Positions 34,211 through 43,203 of a stretch of DNA of 64,000 bases are shown piece by piece. This DNA comes from Alphaproteobacteria bacterium (GTDB lineage: Bacteria > Pseudomonadota > Alphaproteobacteria > UBA8366): contig JAJFJD010000002.1 of NCBI GenBank assembly GCA_021774335.1, positions 62,001 to 126,000 of the forward strand. Reading direction: 5' to 3'. Position 1 is the first letter of the stretch; each line of letters opens with the position of its first letter. The notes below the pieces were generated by a model. The model made no database searches. It was not told where the DNA came from and saw nothing but the letters and a program-made list of their open reading frames with translations. The translations under genes were made by a program, and so were the position numbers.

Positions 34211-35095
34211 CTAGAAGGGTTTGTCGCCCTGGATCGTGATGCGATGCATCCGGCGGCGCTGGCCGTGGTAGTCGTTGATCGCGTAATGTTGACAGCAACG
34301 ATTATCCCACAGGGCGATCGAGCCGGGCTTCCAATTGAAGCGGCAGGTGAATTCGGGCCGTCGCGCGTGGTTCATTAGGTATTTCAGCAATGGCGCGCTT
34401 TCCTCATCGGACAGGCCGAGGAAACTCGCAGTATGCGATCCGATATAGAGCGCCTTGCGGCCGGTTTCCGGATGGGTACGGACCAGCGGGTGATCGGAAT
34501 TGATGTCTTTGTTCGGCGGCGCAACCTTGTCGCCCATGCTGCTGCCGTCGCTATAGCGTTCTGACCGGGACCGACCGCCGTACCGCTTGTCGCCCATGTT
34601 GTAGGTGCGCATGGTCGACAGCATTTCCTTCATGCCGTCGGACAGGCTCTCATAGGCGAGATACAGGTTCGCGAACATGGTGTCGCCTCCTGCTTTCGGC
34701 GTTTCCTTAGCATATAGGATGGTGGCCTTCGCCGGTTCCGGGCAGAACATCTGGTCGGTGTGCCAGCGGTTGCCGAAGTTCTGTATGGCGTCTTCCTTCT
34801 TGATGATCTCGAAGATCTCTGGGAATTCTTCCATGCCCTTCATGTAGGGATGCAGGTGGATGCCGCCCCACAATTTTGCGAAGCGCAGATACTGCTGCGG
34901 CGTCAGGTCTTGGTCGCGGAAGAAGACAACGTTGTTGTCGAGCCAGGCTCGGTGAATCTCGGCGAAGGTCGCATCGTCTAGTGGCTGGGACAGGTCGACT
35001 CCGCCGATCTCGGCGCCCATCGCGCCCGCGATAGGTTTAACTTCGATTTTTTCGAAGACCTGGTCTTCGGTAACCGTTTGGCGCGCTTCCGACAT
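34211..35095 (-). CDS. TauD/TfdA-family dioxygenase, paralogue 2 of an adjacent pair
   Basis: A 294-residue dioxygenase, first gene of the tandem. IAGAMGAEIGGVDLSQPLDD, FRDQDLTPQQYLRFA, RWHTDQMFCPEPAKATILY (iron-binding HxD) and ALWDNRCCQHYAINDYHGQRR are nearly parallel to its neighbour. The region between about residues 165 and 190 (GGRSRSERYSDGSSMG) differs most from the paralogue and may define substrate choice. ATG 35095 is preceded by AAAGAGGACAC. The 270-bp upstream region carries three 13-bp tandem repeats. The longer frame to 35221 is not used because it has no ribosome site. Confidence 0.9.
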   Translation of the reverse strand: MSEARQTVTEDQVFEKIEVKPIAGAMGAEIGGVDLSQPLDDATFAEIHRAWLDNNVVFFRDQDLTPQQYLRFAKLWGGIHLHPYMKGMEEFPEIFEIIKKEDAIQNFGNRWHTDQMFCPEPAKATILYAKETPKAGGDTMFANLYLAYESLSDGMKEMLSTMRTYNMGDKRYGGRSRSERYSDGSSMGDKVAPPNKDINSDHPLVRTHPETGRKALYIGSHTASFLGLSDEESAPLLKYLMNHARRPEFTCRFNWKPGSIALWDNRCCQHYAINDYHGQRRRMHRITIQGDKPF

Positions 35096-35247
35096 GCTGT
35101 GTCCTCTTTTTCGTGTCGCCTCTGTGCGGAAGGGCGGCCCGCGCGTCAGGGAAAGCCTGATTTCGGCGGGTCGGGAGGCGACGTCCACGATTTCACGAAT
35201 TTGTCTGCATAAATATAGCAAATTAGACTGGTAAACTGCAAAAGCCC

Positions 35248-35286
35248 GCGCTGGCCACCGGTGCTGGCCACTCGCGCTGGACAGGG
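35248..35286. repeat. Three tandem 13-bp repeats
   Basis: GCGCTGGCCACCG, GTGCTGGCCACTC and GCGCTGGACAGGG follow one another without gap in the divergent region between the tauD-like gene (35095) and the dienelactone hydrolase gene (35366). They could be operator copies or a slippage product; no regulator gene is adjacent. Confidence 0.5.
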
Positions 35287-35365
35287 GATGGGGCGGTTGC
35301 GGTAAAGTCTATATCAACACCAAGCGGCGCAATCCGGCCGCCACAACCGAATGAGGGAGCATAAT

Positions 35366-36034
35366 ATGGGAACCGATATCGAAATCACGGCGTCGGACGG
35401 CCACACATTCGCCGCCTACCGGGCCGACCCTAGCGGCGCGCCGAAGGGCGGCATCCTGGTCACGCAGGAGGCATTCGGCGTCAATCCGCATATCCGGCAT
35501 ATGGCCGACACATACGCGGCCGCGGGCTATCTGGCGATCGCGCCGGCGCTCTACGACCGGGTCGAGCGCGGCATCGAAGTCGGCTACACCGGCGAGGGTC
35601 GTGAGAAGGGCATCGGCGCGATGCAGGCCTCGAACTTCGACGATGTCATGAAGGACATCGATGCCACGCGGGCGCTTTTGGCCGAAGCCGGCAAGGTCGG
35701 CATCACTGGCTGGTGCTGGGGCGGCAGCGTCACCTTCCTGTCGGCTTGCCGGGTCGATGGATTGGCCTGCGCATCGAGCTATTACGGCGGTCGGGTTCCA
35801 GACTTTATGACCGAAACCCCGAAATGTCCGCTAGAGTTCCACTGGGGCGAGACCGACGCATCGATCCCGATGGAGAAGGTCCGCGCGGTCGAGGCGCAGC
35901 ACCCCGATGTCGCGTCCTTCGTCTACCCCGCGGGGCATGGCTTCATGTGCGACGACCGCGAGTCCTACCACAAGGAAAGCGCGGAGCTGTCCCACAAGCG
36001 CACCATGGAAATGTTTGCGCAATATGTCGGGTAA
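35366..36034 (+). CDS. Dienelactone hydrolase family protein
   Basis: A 222-residue alpha/beta hydrolase of the dienelactone hydrolase type. The nucleophile is cysteine in ITGWCWGGS (about residue 119), with the acid in WGETDASIP (about 167) and histidine in PAGHGFMCD (about 198), giving the Cys-Asp-His triad. Family members open dienelactones in aromatic degradation. GAGGGAG before ATG 35366 (spacing about 7) sets the start; an ATG at 35351 is too close to it. A crotonase gene follows 95 bp later. Confidence 0.9.
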   Translation: MGTDIEITASDGHTFAAYRADPSGAPKGGILVTQEAFGVNPHIRHMADTYAAAGYLAIAPALYDRVERGIEVGYTGEGREKGIGAMQASNFDDVMKDIDATRALLAEAGKVGITGWCWGGSVTFLSACRVDGLACASSYYGGRVPDFMTETPKCPLEFHWGETDASIPMEKVRAVEAQHPDVASFVYPAGHGFMCDDRESYHKESAELSHKRTMEMFAQYVG

Positions 36035-36129
36035 ATCCTGACACGGTTTCCAAGGTTGGATGCGGCGGCCGCGTGGAGTATGTGCGTGGCCGCCGCAATT
36101 TTGAGAACGATATGAATGTGAGGTTTGGC

Positions 36130-36930
36130 ATGACCGACAAGATCCTCGTCGACATCAGCGACAACATTGCCTGGATCACCTTCAACCGGCCCGAGGCGCG
36201 TAACGCGCTGGATCTGGAAATGCGCGAGGCCTTCGTCGGCATCCTGGCCGATCTGGAACAGGACGACGCGGTCCGATGTCTTGTGTTGCGCGGCGCGGGC
36301 AAGAGCTTCCTTGCGGGCGGCGACGTGAAGACGATGTATGAGGCGACGCAGAGCATGACCGCGGAGGAGCGCTACAAGCAGCGGCTTCATTCCATGCATG
36401 TCACCGACTACCGCATCCAGACGTTGCGGCGGATGCCGAAGCCGGTGTTGGCCAGCGTGCACGGTGCCTGTGCGGGCGGCGGCTTGTCGTTGGTCGGCGC
36501 CTGCGATCTGGCGATTGCGGCGGAAGGCACCAAGTTCACTTTTGCCTTTTCCAAGATCGGCGTCAGCCCGGACGGCGGCTCGTCTTTCTTCCTGCCACGG
36601 TTGATGGGGATGAAGAAGGCGTTCGAACTGGCTTTCCTGAGCGATCTGTTCGACGCGGATACGGCGCAGGAGATCGGTCTTGTGAACTGGGTCGTGCCGC
36701 AGGACAAGCTCGTCGAGGAGACCGAGAAAATTGCCAAGAGACTCGCCAGCGCGGCGACCAAGGCGCTCGGCAATACCAAGGCCTTGCTCAACGCGTCACT
36801 GACCAACACGATCGAACAGCAGATGACGCTGGAAACCCGCAGTCTCGCCGAATGCATGATGTCCGAGGATCACGTCGAGGGCGTCACCGCCTTCGTCGAA
36901 AAGCGCAAGGCTGTGTTTAAGGGGCGGTAG
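36130..36930 (+). CDS. Enoyl-CoA hydratase/isomerase family protein (crotonase)
   Basis: A 266-residue crotonase-fold enzyme. The oxyanion-hole segments AGKSFLAGGDVKTM (about residues 57-70) and CAGGGLSLVGACDLAIA (about 109-125) are clear. Around the catalytic position the protein reads SPDGGSSFFLP, with Asp where classical hydratases often have Glu, so it may be an isomerase or hydrolase. It acts on a CoA thioester, in keeping with the CoA transferase genes nearby. Start MTDKILVD at 36130 has GAGG 6 bases upstream. Confidence 0.88.
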   Translation: MTDKILVDISDNIAWITFNRPEARNALDLEMREAFVGILADLEQDDAVRCLVLRGAGKSFLAGGDVKTMYEATQSMTAEERYKQRLHSMHVTDYRIQTLRRMPKPVLASVHGACAGGGLSLVGACDLAIAAEGTKFTFAFSKIGVSPDGGSSFFLPRLMGMKKAFELAFLSDLFDADTAQEIGLVNWVVPQDKLVEETEKIAKRLASAATKALGNTKALLNASLTNTIEQQMTLETRSLAECMMSEDHVEGVTAFVEKRKAVFKGR

Positions 36931-36933
36931 CCG

Positions 36934-37779
36934 TTACGGCTTCTCCCAGCGACCGGCTTCGGCCTGGGTGATGAACTCCAGCACCATGCGGTTGAACAGG
37001 TCCGGCTCCTCGATCGGCAGCAAATGCCCGCTCATGGGGAAGACGGCAAGGCCGGCGCGGGGCAGGGCTTGTTTCAGGAACACGCTGCCCTCGATGCAGT
37101 TCGCGTCCTGATCGCCGACGATGATGAGCGTCGGCACGTCCATCTTGGCGAGGTCATCCTTGATATCCTGGAAGTTCGGCCGCTTCAGCGGCACACCGAC
37201 GGCGGTATGGGCGGAACCCTTCGCGTCATGTTCGATAAGCTGGTCGCGGAATTCGGCCCAGCCGCGCGGATCCTTCGCCTTCATTGGGCGGCGGTTCGGC
37301 TTGTCGGCCTGCTCGCGCGCGATGACCTCCATGCCTTCCTTGAGCAGGCGCTCGGCGCGCACCGAGAAATCCTGTTCGAACTCCTCGCGGTCTTCCGCCT
37401 CTTTGACGCTGCCGTGGCCGCCGCCGGCGACGACCAGCGAGAGGCAGCGTTCCGGCGCGCGAAGGCCCATGAACACGGCGCTGTTCGCGCCGACCGACAG
37501 GCCGCAGAGATGCGCCTTGCCGATGTCGAGGGCATTCATCACGCCGAGGATGTCGTCGAGGAAGATGTCCTGCGAATAGGCGTCTGGGTCGTCGGGGATG
37601 TCCGATGGCGGGTAACCGCGATAGGACAGGGTGATGCAGCGGTTGCGGCGCGCGAAGAAGCGCATCTGCGGCTCCCAGCTGCGATAGTCGCCCGCGAACT
37701 CGTGCAGGAATAGGATTGGCACGCCGCTGCCCGCTTCCTCGTAGTAGATGTTGACGCCGTTGACATCGATCTTGGGCAT
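36934..37779 (-). CDS. Alpha/beta hydrolase
   Basis: A 281-residue hydrolase. PILFLHEFAGDYRSWEPQ (about residues 25-42) gives the oxyanion region, GLSVGANSAVFMG the nucleophile serine (about 97), and MSGHLLPIEEP the catalytic histidine (about 259). The acid residue is probably in DQDANCIEGS. The stop codon lies 3 bp from the stop of the convergent crotonase gene. The glutathione S-transferase gene upstream ends 25 bp away, so these form a minus-strand operon. Substrate unknown. Confidence 0.88.
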   Translation of the reverse strand: MPKIDVNGVNIYYEEAGSGVPILFLHEFAGDYRSWEPQMRFFARRNRCITLSYRGYPPSDIPDDPDAYSQDIFLDDILGVMNALDIGKAHLCGLSVGANSAVFMGLRAPERCLSLVVAGGGHGSVKEAEDREEFEQDFSVRAERLLKEGMEVIAREQADKPNRRPMKAKDPRGWAEFRDQLIEHDAKGSAHTAVGVPLKRPNFQDIKDDLAKMDVPTLIIVGDQDANCIEGSVFLKQALPRAGLAVFPMSGHLLPIEEPDLFNRMVLEFITQAEAGRWEKP

Positions 37780-37804
37780 GGCGGGTATCCTTTCGTTGGC
37801 AGGA

Positions 37805-38428
37805 TTAGTGCGGTTTCCGAGGTGGCGGTTTGGTCGAGGCAAACGACGGCCGTTCACCGATGCGGTCGATCCACGCCGCTAGTTTTGGCCGCTCACCCCG
37901 CCATTCGAAACCATCGGCGAGCTCGTCACGCCCGTGCAGGGTGCAGGCCAGCGTCACCTGCGCCATGTTGAGCGGCCCAGTCAAAACCGGGTTGTCTATC
38001 TCCCGATCGAAGGCGTCGAGCATCCGTATGGCGCGGGCGGTTTCGTGACCGATGAAGAAGTCGGAGCGAATCTCGGCGGGCCGGTAGGTGTATTCGCGCG
38101 ACCAGAGGCTGATGCCGTCGAGCATGCTGCGCGCCATCGACTCCAGCCGCGGCAACTCCCATTCCGGCGCATCCGGCGCGGATTCGAGCGTCGGGTTGCC
38201 GTCGAGCGAGTCCAGGTATCGGCAGATCAAAGATGATTCTTCGAAATTCCGGCCATCGTCGAGTAGCAGGAAAGGCACCCGCCCGGACGGATTGATGTCG
38301 TAATAGGGCGAGTTCTCGGTCCGGGTTTTGGCCTGGATGATTTCAACGCGGTCTTCCAGGCTCTTCTCCTGGATGACGACGCGGGCCATCCGGGCATACG
38401 GCGATCCGGGTGTGATGTAGAGCTTCAT
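37805..38428 (-). CDS. Glutathione S-transferase family protein
   Basis: A 207-residue GST. The thioredoxin-like N-terminal domain begins KLYITPGSPYARMARVVI, with the likely active serine Ser8; the glutathione-binding GRVPFLLLDDG and EESSLICRYLD follow. The helical C-terminal domain spans about residues 85-205. It could conjugate or isomerise an electrophile arising in the surrounding catabolic genes. It precedes the alpha/beta hydrolase gene by 25 bp, likely co-transcribed. Confidence 0.9.
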   Translation of the reverse strand: MKLYITPGSPYARMARVVIQEKSLEDRVEIIQAKTRTENSPYYDINPSGRVPFLLLDDGRNFEESSLICRYLDSLDGNPTLESAPDAPEWELPRLESMARSMLDGISLWSREYTYRPAEIRSDFFIGHETARAIRMLDAFDREIDNPVLTGPLNMAQVTLACTLHGRDELADGFEWRGERPKLAAWIDRIGERPSFASTKPPPRKPH

Positions 38429-38536
38429 GACGGTTTTTTCTTTCGCGCTGTGCGGGTTTTGTCTCAGGATACGCCACTATCGCGATCCGCTGAAATCAAG
38501 CACGGACGCCGATTGGCGCCCGTGCTCCGATCGCGT

Positions 38537-39289
38537 TTAGCGTCCCGTAAAGGTCGGTTTGCGTTTCTCGCGGAAGGCGCGGCCGCCTTCCTGCTGATCC
38601 TCGCTGCGGCGGATCGCGAGTAAGTCACGATGGGCCAGCCCGGCCTGTTCGGACGGTCCACGCGGAATCACCGTGTTGCGCACGAACCGCTTCAACGCGC
38701 CGACCACGAGCGGGGCGCTGTCGCGCAGCACTTCCGCGTATTCCATTGCCCCTTCGATATGCTGCCCGTTCGGCACGACCTTGTTCACCATGCCGACTTC
38801 GTAGGCGCGCTGGGCGTCGAAATGCTTGCCAGTCAGCATGAATTCCATGGCGATCTTATAGGGGATGCGGGCCGCACAGCCGGCGATCAGCCCGCCGCAA
38901 AATCCGATCTGCGCTTCGGGGTAGAAGAAGTCGGCACTTTCCGAGGCAACGGCCAGATCACAGAACTGGACCAGGACATACGCACCGCCGACGCAGTAGC
39001 CGGAGACGGAGGCGATCAGGGGTTTGTCGATATCGACCCCAACCCCGGGCATGCATTCCCACAAGTCCGGATCGCGCGGTGGGTCCTTCAGGTCCGCGCC
39101 GACCGAGAAGGCCCGGTCGCCGGCACCGCTGACGATGGCGCAGCGGTCATCGGAATCGCGGTACTCGATCATCGCCTCGCGAATTGCGACAACCACGCCG
39201 TTGCTCAGGGCGTTCAGTTTGTCGGGGCGGTTGATCGTGATGAACGCGATGTTGTCCTTCGATTCATAGGTAACGAGATTGTCGCTCAT
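38537..39289 (-). CDS. Enoyl-CoA hydratase/isomerase family protein (crotonase)
   Basis: A 250-residue crotonase-fold enzyme. GDRAFSVGADLKDPP (about residues 57-71) and YCVGGAYVLVQFCDLAVAS (about 96-114) form the oxyanion hole; PEAQIGFCGGLIAG carries the position of the first catalytic glutamate. GGRAFREKRKPTFTGR closes the protein as in many members. It is only distantly similar to the crotonase at 36130. The CaiB CoA transferase gene lies 40 bp upstream in the same direction, suggesting joint use on one acyl-CoA. AGGATCACC precedes the ATG at 39289. Confidence 0.88.
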   Translation of the reverse strand: MSDNLVTYESKDNIAFITINRPDKLNALSNGVVVAIREAMIEYRDSDDRCAIVSGAGDRAFSVGADLKDPPRDPDLWECMPGVGVDIDKPLIASVSGYCVGGAYVLVQFCDLAVASESADFFYPEAQIGFCGGLIAGCAARIPYKIAMEFMLTGKHFDAQRAYEVGMVNKVVPNGQHIEGAMEYAEVLRDSAPLVVGALKRFVRNTVIPRGPSEQAGLAHRDLLAIRRSEDQQEGGRAFREKRKPTFTGR

Positions 39290-39329
39290 GCTCTGGGTGA
39301 TCCTTCTGTAGTCGTTGTTTTTCTTTGGG

Positions 39330-40517
39330 TCATGTCTCGATAGGAGGAATGACGTTGTCTGCGGCGAGGACGGCGATGTCACCCGCCTCGTAGCCGAGTT
39401 CTGCCAACAGGATATGGGTATGTTCGCCGATGCGGGGCGACGTTGCGCGGGCATCGTCCGGCGCCGACGGATCAACGCCGGGTAGGTTGGGCACCGGGAT
39501 TGGTCCGGTGTCGCTTTGCTCTGCCCAGGTGAAGATTTCCTCGGCTTTGACCTGCTCATGGTCGAGCAGGTCGCCATAGCCGTTTACACGCGTGCACATA
39601 AGTCCCAGCGCGCTGAATTTCGCTTCCCAATCCGTGGCGCTTTTTGCCAGCAGCGCGGTCTGAAATTCAGCATTGATCTCGGCCGACTTCCAGATGCGCT
39701 TCCGGTGAGTGTCGTACTCGGGATTAGTCTTCAGGTCTTCCAGCCCGAGCAGGTCGCAGACTTCAGCGAAATGCGTCGGTTTGTTCGAGCTGAGGCTGAT
39801 GTACCCTTCCTTGGTGGTGAAGACACCGACCGGGACGCCAGCCGCCGACGGCTGCTTGCCCTGTGTGTGGTGACGAATGAACTGGCCGGCCTGTACGGCG
39901 ATCGCGGCCTGCATCATGCTAACTTTGACATGCCGGCCGCCGGACCCCATGGCGCGGGCATAGAGCGCCGTCGCGACGGCCTGATAGCCGTAGATGCCGG
40001 TGATGTAATCGATGATGGCGGTACCGACACCGATCGGTGCGCCGTCGCGGTCGCGGGTGATCGACTGCAGCCCGGAAAAACCCTGCATGATCTGGTCGGT
40101 GACTGGCCGGTTGCCGAGCGGTCCGGAGGTGCCGAACCCGGTGATGGTGAGGTAGATCACCGCTGGATTATCTGCCGATACTTGGTCATAGCCGAGGCCC
40201 AGCCGCTCGATGACGCCGGGCCGGAAGTTCTGCGTGACCACATCGGCCTCGCGCGCGAAGCGCCGGGCGATCTCGAGACCCTTCGGGGTTTTGAGGTCGA
40301 GCGCGATGCTGCGCTTGCCACGGTTCATGGCGAGCGATTGTGCGGAGTGGTCGCCCTCGATCCGCCCGCCCATGTTGCGGATCCAATCGCCATTCAGCCC
40401 TTCGATCTTGACGACGTCGGCACCGTATTGCGCCAGCATCATGCCGCAGTACGGACCGGATATGCCTTGCGAGATGTCGCAGACTTTCAGGTCGGCAAAT
40501 GGGCGTTCATGGGACAT
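39330..40517 (-). CDS. CaiB/BaiF family CoA transferase (class III)
   Basis: A 395-residue CoA transferase. ADLKVCDISQGISGPYCGMMLAQYGADVVKIE opens the protein, MNRGKRSIALDLKTPKG marks the CoA site, and the catalytic aspartate is in GTAIIDYITGIYGY (about residue 172). It heads an operon with the crotonase at 38537. Opposite, the third TauD-like gene starts 163 bp away, so the intergenic region could carry shared control. Substrate unknown. Confidence 0.93.
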   Translation of the reverse strand: MSHERPFADLKVCDISQGISGPYCGMMLAQYGADVVKIEGLNGDWIRNMGGRIEGDHSAQSLAMNRGKRSIALDLKTPKGLEIARRFAREADVVTQNFRPGVIERLGLGYDQVSADNPAVIYLTITGFGTSGPLGNRPVTDQIMQGFSGLQSITRDRDGAPIGVGTAIIDYITGIYGYQAVATALYARAMGSGGRHVKVSMMQAAIAVQAGQFIRHHTQGKQPSAAGVPVGVFTTKEGYISLSSNKPTHFAEVCDLLGLEDLKTNPEYDTHRKRIWKSAEINAEFQTALLAKSATDWEAKFSALGLMCTRVNGYGDLLDHEQVKAEEIFTWAEQSDTGPIPVPNLPGVDPSAPDDARATSPRIGEHTHILLAELGYEAGDIAVLAADNVIPPIET

Positions 40518-40680
40518 GGGCGATCCTCCGTGTCGGATGATGGTCAGAGATGAGGACCGGCGAATGCGGCCGCTGCAAGCCTAGAGCAATGCGAGTTTTG
40601 ATGCACGCCGGCTCTTTGCCGCGCGGGGCCGACGGCCCTATGCTAATCCAATCGACGTGGATAAACGGATGGAGGCTCTC

Positions 40681-41535
40681 ATGGCGATTCCAAAACAGGC
40701 GGATGGCGATTACCGGCATATCAGTGTGCAGCCGATGAACGGGGCGTTGGGCGCGTCGATCACCGGCGTCGACCTGTCGCAGCCGATGGCGCCAGATGTC
40801 TTTGCCGAGGTCGAACGCGCGTTTCACGAAAATCTGGTCGTGTTCTTCCCGGGGCAGGATTTGGCGCCCGGCGAGCAGGTCGCCTTTACCCGCCAATTCG
40901 GGGCGGTTGAGCAGCATCCGCTGGGATCGCGCAAGGGGCTGGACGAGTGTCCCGAGGTCATGACGCTTGTGAACCAGCCGGGCAAGCTTGGTCCGCGCAA
41001 CGACTTCTGGCATTCCGATATTTCTTTCGGCGAAACGCCGCCGCTCGGGTCCATTCTGCACGCCATTGAAATCACCGAAGGCCGCTCGGATACCATGTTC
41101 TGCAACATGTATGCGGCGTATGAGACACTGTCGGATGGATTGAAGGCGACGCTGCAGACCTTGACTGGATTGCACAGTGCGGAGCGGCTGACGCAGGAAG
41201 TGCCCAACCGGTTGTCGGTCGATACCGCGCCGCCGCCAGTGGAGCACCCGGTAGTACGCCGACATCCCGGAACTGGCCGGCAGGCGCTCTATGTGAACCC
41301 GCATTACACGCTGTCGTTCAAAGGGTGGAGCGAAGAGGAAAGTGCTTCGCTTATCGATTACCTCACCGCCAACGCGACCCGGCCGGAAAATGTCTACCGG
41401 CACCGCTGGTCGGTGGGCGACGTTCTGATGTGGGATAACCGCTGTACCATGCATTACGCGCTGCGGGACTATGACGACAGCATGCCGCGTTATATGCACC
41501 GCACCACGGCGGCGGGGGATCGGCCGGTCGCCTGA
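40681..41535 (+). CDS. TauD/TfdA-family dioxygenase, third copy
   Basis: A 284-residue Fe(II)/2-oxoglutarate dioxygenase. MNGALGASITGVDLSQPMAP opens the domain, DFWHSDISFGETPP holds the iron-binding HxD (about residues 102-104), and MWDNRCTMHYALRDYDD supplies the distal histidine (about 260), with the 2-oxoglutarate arginine in MPRYMHRTT. It is related to the tandem pair but clearly more distant. ATG 40681 has GGAGG 5 bases upstream. Its stop is 37 bp from the stop of the convergent EmrA-like gene. Confidence 0.9.
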   Translation: MAIPKQADGDYRHISVQPMNGALGASITGVDLSQPMAPDVFAEVERAFHENLVVFFPGQDLAPGEQVAFTRQFGAVEQHPLGSRKGLDECPEVMTLVNQPGKLGPRNDFWHSDISFGETPPLGSILHAIEITEGRSDTMFCNMYAAYETLSDGLKATLQTLTGLHSAERLTQEVPNRLSVDTAPPPVEHPVVRRHPGTGRQALYVNPHYTLSFKGWSEEESASLIDYLTANATRPENVYRHRWSVGDVLMWDNRCTMHYALRDYDDSMPRYMHRTTAAGDRPVA

Positions 41536-41572
41536 CCACGATCCCGGGCCGCTGTGCTGCTGGTCCAGTTTC

Positions 41573-42685
41573 CTAGTTTTGATCCTTGCCTTTTATGAAA
41601 GCGACCGCGCGCGCGACAAAGGGCGGTAGATCGCGTTCGTGCAGGGTGTCGATCGAAACGACGACACTCATGCCTGCGCGCAGTGGCGGTCCGGATTCGG
41701 TTTCAGTCAGTTCCAAGCGGACCGGAATGCGTTGCACCACCTTGACCCAGTTGCCCGTCGCGTTCTGCGGCGGCAGGATCGAGAATTCCGCGCCTGTTGC
41801 CGGGGCGATACTCTTGACCTGCGCTTTCCATTTGAAGTCCGGATAGGCATCGACTGTGATTGTCGCCGATTGTCCTTCGTCCACATGCGTCAGCTCGGTT
41901 TCCTTCAGGTTCGCTTCGACCCAGATGTCGTCCCAGGCGACGACGCTGAAGACCGGGCGGCCCATGGTCACGAACTCGCCGTTCTGCAGGTCGTTCTTGG
42001 TGACAATCCCGTTGGTCGGCGATTTTATGATTGTGTGCGAGAGGTTGAGTTTCGCCTCGTTCAGCTTGGCTTCCGCTCCCAGTACCTCCGGATTGAGGTC
42101 GGTCGCAACTTCCGGCGACCCGCCCAACCGCGCCATCATGCGACCCAGCTCTTCGCGGACACTGTCGATGCGGTTGCGCGATGCTTCCAGGTTCCGACCC
42201 GCCGTGTCGAATCTAGACTGTGAAACCACGCCCCGCTTCATCAGTGATCGGCGGCGGTCGAATTCTTTCTGAAAAAATGCAACGTTCTTCGCGGCTTCCT
42301 TTAGGTCGGATTCTTTCTCGCGGAACAATTTTCGAGTCGCTTCGATCTCGTTACGGATCGCCCGCAGGTCAGCTTCCGCCTTATCTACGGCGATCAGGAA
42401 CGTCTCACGATCCAATTCAAACAAGACCGCACCGCGTTTGACGAGTTGATTTTCTTTTACGTTGACCTTGGTCACGCGGCCCGACACATCGGTGCTGATC
42501 GCGATCTTGTCCGCCTTTAGATAGGCGTTCTCCGTCGAGATATAGCGGCCGCCGATGGCGTAGTAGTAGGCGCCGACCAGGGCGAGAGCCAGCGGGCCAA
42601 TAATCAACAGACCGTATCGGATGAAGCCGGGACGCTTGAACCGGGAAAAGAGGACCCGGAGGGTATAATTTAAGCTAGCCGACAT
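41573..42685 (-). CDS. HlyD/EmrA-type membrane fusion protein without an adjacent transporter
   Basis: A 370-residue periplasmic adaptor with one N-terminal transmembrane segment (about residues 23-44). A lipoyl-like half (RVTKVNVKENQLVKRGAVLFELD), a coiled-coil hairpin (about 95-180), the second lipoyl half (IIKSPTNGIVTKNDLQNGEFV) and a beta-barrel (FSVVAWDDIWVEANLKE) follow in order, as in EmrA. EmrA works with an EmrB-type exporter, which normally follows it. Here the next gene is a convergent dioxygenase, so the partner must be elsewhere. Its start overlaps the MarR stop by 11 bp, showing an operon with the regulator. Confidence 0.9.
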   Translation of the reverse strand: MSASLNYTLRVLFSRFKRPGFIRYGLLIIGPLALALVGAYYYAIGGRYISTENAYLKADKIAISTDVSGRVTKVNVKENQLVKRGAVLFELDRETFLIAVDKAEADLRAIRNEIEATRKLFREKESDLKEAAKNVAFFQKEFDRRRSLMKRGVVSQSRFDTAGRNLEASRNRIDSVREELGRMMARLGGSPEVATDLNPEVLGAEAKLNEAKLNLSHTIIKSPTNGIVTKNDLQNGEFVTMGRPVFSVVAWDDIWVEANLKETELTHVDEGQSATITVDAYPDFKWKAQVKSIAPATGAEFSILPPQNATGNWVKVVQRIPVRLELTETESGPPLRAGMSVVVSIDTLHERDLPPFVARAVAFIKGKDQN

Positions 42686-43190
42686 TTTGCTTCCTCGTCT
42701 TGCTGTTGGTTGACGAGCTGGGCGCGGGTTGTCCGCCGTCGTCCGGTGCGATGTCGTTCATGGTGAAGAGGTTGTTCTTCATCGATTGAAGAGTATCGAT
42801 CAATTTGTCTCTGTCCTGCTTTGATAGTCCTGTGAGCGCGAATTCGCGGACCTCGGTTGAAAGTGTATTGAGGCGGTCGATCATGGGCCGCGATTTCTCG
42901 GCCAGATGCAACCGCCAGACGCGCCGGTCGGCTGGGTCGGGCCGTCGCTCCACCCAGCCGTCATCCTCCAGCCGGTCGATATGCCGACCTAGTGTCACAT
43001 TTTCAACCTCGAGAATTTCGGCCAGCGAGCTTTGACTGATGCCTTCGTACCGACGCAGATGACCCAGGACGCGCCACTGTGCCCGCGTCAGTCCAAGCCG
43101 GCGCGCGCGTTCGTCAAAACGCTGGCGCATCAGCCGGGAAACGTCATTGAGGAGGAACCCTAAACTTCTTTCCAGGTCATATTGGGTCAT
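42675..43190 (-). CDS. MarR-family transcriptional regulator
   Basis: A 171-residue DNA-binding protein. The winged helix-turn-helix (QWRVLGHLRRYEGISQSSLAEI, then RHIDRLEDDGWVERRPDPADRR) occupies about residues 38-105, flanked by dimerisation helices. It likely represses its own operon with the EmrA-like gene and releases DNA on binding a small phenolic or drug-like ligand. Four half-palindromes repeat every 15 bp in its promoter. The C-terminus of about 30 residues is polar and not part of the fold. Confidence 0.92.
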   Translation of the reverse strand: MTQYDLERSLGFLLNDVSRLMRQRFDERARRLGLTRAQWRVLGHLRRYEGISQSSLAEILEVENVTLGRHIDRLEDDGWVERRPDPADRRVWRLHLAEKSRPMIDRLNTLSTEVREFALTGLSKQDRDKLIDTLQSMKNNLFTMNDIAPDDGGQPAPSSSTNSKTRKQNVG

Positions 43191-43203
43191 GTTGAATATA
43201 TAG

